Below the pieces are notes generated by a model. That model searched no databases, was not told the origin of the DNA, and was given only the letters and a program-made list of their open reading frames with translations. Made by a program: the position numbers and the translations under genes. From an uncultured Clostridia bacterium (GTDB lineage: Bacteria; Bacillota; Peptococcia; Peptococcales; Peptococcaceae), in the NCBI GenBank assembly GCA_944391625.1, contig CALXUG010000024.1:1-42584 (forward strand): a stretch of 42,584 bases of DNA, in the 5' to 3' direction. This document shows, one piece after another, positions 40,457-42,584 of this stretch (within the stretch, counting starts at the first letter, position 1; the number at the start of each line of letters is the position of its first letter).

Positions 40457-41839
40457 TTACTCTAATACTTTCCAATAACCAGTCTTTTTAGAGCCAACTC
40501 TTTCTACATATCCATTTTCCTTCAGGAATGTAAGATTGTTTTCCACTGCTGTTTTACTAATTGCCAATATTTGATGCAATTCGCTTGTGGTAATATTAGG
40601 ATTATCTCTCATTTCTGTTATGATTCGTTGTCTTCTTGCATTTAATCCTTTTTTATTCCCAACCTTGTCCCTAACTTTTTTCCCAACCTTTTTTATTTTC
40701 TGAAGCGGGATTGTCACAACGATTGAATTTTCTCTAAAAGTAAATGCTTCCTTTCCATAAGTTTCAATAATCTTAGGCACACCACGACCTGATTTTTCAC
40801 TGATATGCAACTGCAAAAAGATTTCCGATAACTTTTCGTTTACTGGAATCGATTCTCCCAAGAAAAAACCTTCCATAGTCTGTGCCGGTGCCAATGTTCC
40901 TCTTGATAAAATTTCTATTCTATTCGAAAATACAGAAATCATTGGCTCATTTCCACTTATCCAGAGATTATGCAAAATAGCATTTACAATTGCTTCTCGA
41001 AAAGCTTTGTTATCAAACAAAGGTATTTCTGGACGCTCCACTACACGCTCGCTCTCATCTGTCTGAATCAAATTTAATACATCTGCGTACCTTAAAACCT
41101 CATCCAAAGTATAGAGCAAACAATTATTACCAAATTCTCGTACAGAGAATAAATTAGAGCCTTTGGTTTCTCCTTCAAAAATCGATACTCGTAACGGGAA
41201 ATGTGAATTATCTGAAAGTAGCTGTGCCAGTAGGTTATATTCTCCATTTTTATTTCTTAACCCAAGATTTTTCTCAAAGGTCTTTTCATTTAATACAATT
41301 CCCTTTGAACCATAATATCCAAACAATTTAGAAAATGTCAGTTCCTGATATTTTGCTGATAATGTCTCAATAGTTTCCATTCTTCCATCCAAGATTTTAA
41401 ATAGCTGGATTTCCCTTTTAGGATAATCCTTCAAATTTGCTTTAGAAGAACCAATACGGATATATCGCTTTTCTTTAAAAGCTGTCGGGATTTCTTCTGC
41501 AGCAGGAATAATCAGAACCACAACTCTCTTGTCATTTATGGTTGCTTCCTCAAACGAAAAATTGATACTTGGAGACAGATTTCTCGCCAAATAATTTTGA
41601 TACGGTTCTTTATTATGATCGCAATACTGATTAAATGTCGTACCTACAATCTCATGAGTTTCATCATTTACACCCCACACAAAATACGCCTGAGCCTTGT
41701 AATGAAATGCAGCTGCATTTGACAATGCGGATATATATTCTCCTAACACTTCTGGTTGAAACCAGTTTTCTTTAAATTCAAACCACTCCTGCTCATCGTC
41801 ATATACACATAAGTCTAAAACTGATTTTTCTATATTCAT
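40457..41839 (-). CDS. AlbA_2/Schlafen-like ATP-binding transcriptional regulator
   Basis: A 460-residue protein with an N-terminal AlbA_2 (divergent AAA-4/Schlafen-like) domain (about 15-140; FEFKENWFQPEVLGEYISAL, AYFVWGVNDETHEIVG, KRYIRIGSSKANLK). The middle GHKL-like ATPase region follows (about 280-385; FREAIVNAILHNLWI, RIEILSRGTLAPAQTMEGF, EKSGRGVPKIIETY), and a C-terminal winged helix is at about 400-460. Between them is a basic VGKKVRDKVGNKK linker. Such proteins are frequent on mobile elements and are thought to regulate genes or take part in defence; function is unproven. AAAGGATG precedes the ATG, and a large palindrome covers its promoter. Confidence 0.87.
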   Translation of the reverse strand: MNIEKSVLDLCVYDDEQEWFEFKENWFQPEVLGEYISALSNAAAFHYKAQAYFVWGVNDETHEIVGTTFNQYCDHNKEPYQNYLARNLSPSINFSFEEATINDKRVVVLIIPAAEEIPTAFKEKRYIRIGSSKANLKDYPKREIQLFKILDGRMETIETLSAKYQELTFSKLFGYYGSKGIVLNEKTFEKNLGLRNKNGEYNLLAQLLSDNSHFPLRVSIFEGETKGSNLFSVREFGNNCLLYTLDEVLRYADVLNLIQTDESERVVERPEIPLFDNKAFREAIVNAILHNLWISGNEPMISVFSNRIEILSRGTLAPAQTMEGFFLGESIPVNEKLSEIFLQLHISEKSGRGVPKIIETYGKEAFTFRENSIVVTIPLQKIKKVGKKVRDKVGNKKGLNARRQRIITEMRDNPNITTSELHQILAISKTAVENNLTFLKENGYVERVGSKKTGYWKVLE

Positions 41840-41853
41840 AAATCATCATCCTT

Positions 41854-41910
41854 TTCCCAACTTTTATTCCCAATGTAAACACTATAACACATTGGGAATA
41901 AAGTTGGGAA
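41854..41910. promoter_or_regulatory. Large palindrome over the promoter of the AlbA_2 gene
   Basis: The left arm (41854-41876, starts TTCCCAACTTTT and ends CCCAATGT) is the inverse of the right arm (41889-41910), apart from one extra T. Arms of 22-23 bp flank a 12-bp spacer. On the minus strand the spacer region gives TTATAGT, a likely -10. It ends 15 bp before the ATG of the AlbA_2 gene, so autorepression is a natural guess. Confidence 0.65.
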
Positions 41911-41922
41911 TATTTTATGTAT

Positions 41923-42102
41923 TTATAAAAAAAATATTCTTAGACCTATCAAAATCCTCCGTGCCGTCTTCTGTGCGTAATTGTAATCATCATTTCTGCT
42001 CTTAGCATACATATCATTGATAAGACCTATCGATTGCAGTTCCAAGTCTGCCATCGACAAGCCCAACTGCACGCACCTTAACAGGAACAATGGTATTGTC
42101 AT
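41923..42102 (-). pseudogene. Frameshifted phage tail-assembly T-type gene
   Basis: The frame starts at ATG 42102 with MTIPLFLLRCVQLGLSMADL and continues LELQSIGLINDMYAKSRNDD and YNYAQK, a pattern typical of the small protein encoded after phage tail-assembly chaperones. The usual ending (EDFDRF-like) is present in another frame as EDFDR near 41945, so a shift has broken the end. Its start overlaps the stop of the preceding broken gene by ATGA. The identity rests on pattern memory and needs a search. Confidence 0.5.
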
Positions 42103-42362
42103 TCATGCTCTGTCGGACGAAGTTTTTTAGCCTCAACATCCATCTGAACATTTAATCCCCAAAGTTCAATAAGCTGTGGAAGCACCGGATAAATGGAAAA
42201 TGTATTGAATCCATCCATTCCTCCGGTGTATTCGGAATACTTGCATCTGCACATTTGTCCATAACAAATGCGATATTTTCGAATATCTCCAAAGAAAACA
42301 TATCCAGATTGGAACCTTCCTCGCTGTTATCTCCAATGGATTTTTCCAGTGCCTTCCGTACA
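42099..42362 (-). pseudogene. Frameshifted and truncated phage tail-assembly chaperone
   Basis: The frame reads RKALEKSIGDNSEEGSNLDM, FSLEIFENIAFVMDKCADAS and NTPEEWMDSI, then shifts at about 42205. One base appears missing in GATTCAATACATTTTCC; restoring it continues to TFSIYPVLPQLIELWGLNV and MDVEAKKLRPTEHE. The whole resembles a tail-assembly chaperone (G-type) placed before a T-type gene, as in siphophages. The 5' part beyond about 42362 is replaced by an IS3-type fragment on the opposite strand, so the gene is truncated. Confidence 0.5.
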
Positions 42363-42363
42363 A

Positions 42364-42584
42364 CGCATTTATCTGTCACTAAAGAACAACCACGGCTATA
42401 CAGGAAGCATCCGAACAGTCTATCGTATTTGTAAAGAGCATCACTTATTGATTCGTAGAAAACGAAATCCAAAAAGCATTACAAAAGCAGACAAAACAGC
42501 AGAAAAATCAGAAAACCTGATTGCACAAAACTTTCAGGCAGACAAACCAAATGAAAAATGGCTTACCGATATTACCGAAATTCC
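42364..42584 (+). pseudogene. IS3-family transposase OrfB fragment (partial at window end)
   Basis: The plus strand is open in one frame from 42364 to the window end without a start codon. It reads YTGSIRTVYRICKEHHLLIR, RKRNPKSITKADKTAEKSEN and NFQADKPNEKWLTDITEI. The last part is the entry to the rve integrase domain, where the first catalytic Asp lies in WLTDITE. It matches OrfB of IS3-group elements (IS150/IS3-like). The 5' end is missing where it meets the phage gene; the 3' end continues beyond the window. Confidence 0.8.

Overview
The window is a chromosomal segment of an anaerobic Bacillota-type bacterium. Evidence seen directly: a T-box leader in front of pheST, AGGAGG-type ribosome binding sites with frequent GTG/TTG starts, PyrK/PyrD of the class 1B type, and an exported [FeFe] hydrogenase. 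A twin-arginine exported hydrogenase with HybA/HybB-like partners hints at a Negativicutes or related clostridial lineage; that placement is inference. A perfect 16-bp parS site at 13059 suggests the segment lies in the origin-proximal part of the chromosome.

Layout. 1-280: tRNA-Val, tRNA-Asp and tRNA-Thr with a terminator. 0.4-2.6 kb: an acetyltransferase, a TrpR-like repressor and a two-gene chromate transporter. 2.6-2.87 kb: a probable 6S RNA with its own promoter and terminator. 2.97-6.8 kb: pheS-pheT behind a T-box. 6.8-7.1 kb: a 264-bp foldback element with 11-bp terminal inverted repeats and a perfect 10-bp target duplication, inserted just upstream of the pheST promoter. 7.1-12.5 kb: a small His-rich membrane protein, MarR, a second foldback repeat, carbonic anhydrase, two CobW-type GTPases (one with a His/Cys minisatellite domain), a TIGR04076-type protein and a TauE-like permease. 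12.78 kb: tRNA-Lys.

13.0-16.3 kb is an accessory stretch. It holds parS, hairpin repeats with compensatory changes, and three copies (one vestigial) of a Uma2-nuclease cassette. The vestige and the first full copy are followed by unrelated small genes (DUF3795, barstar-like); the second full copy is followed at a distance by an acetyltransferase, without the shared cassette leader. 16.3-21.7 kb: the acetyltransferase, a HAD phosphatase, a YbhGFSR-like ABC export operon with a divergent TetR regulator, and a lipoprotein. 21.9-24.8 kb: pyrC-pyrK-pyrD. 25.1-28.3 kb: a MacA/MacB-type export operon. 28.8-30.3 kb: an unknown membrane protein with a structured leader, and a YoaK/DUF1275 protein.

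30.6-34.25 kb encodes an exported [FeFe] hydrogenase operon: a Tat-targeted catalytic subunit, a four-cluster ferredoxin with a C-terminal anchor, and a NrfD/HybB-like quinone-site protein. Together they could couple periplasm-side H2 chemistry to the quinone pool. Upstream lie a CadC-like ArsR sensor and a nitroreductase. 35.8-37.7 kb: a small coiled-coil protein and a MATE exporter.

From about 38.6 kb to the end the DNA is more A+T-rich and looks like a decayed mobile island: a multiply broken gene, a RhuM-family gene next to an antitoxin-like remnant, an AlbA_2/ATPase regulator behind a large palindrome, frameshifted phage tail-assembly genes, and an IS3-family transposase fragment running off the window.
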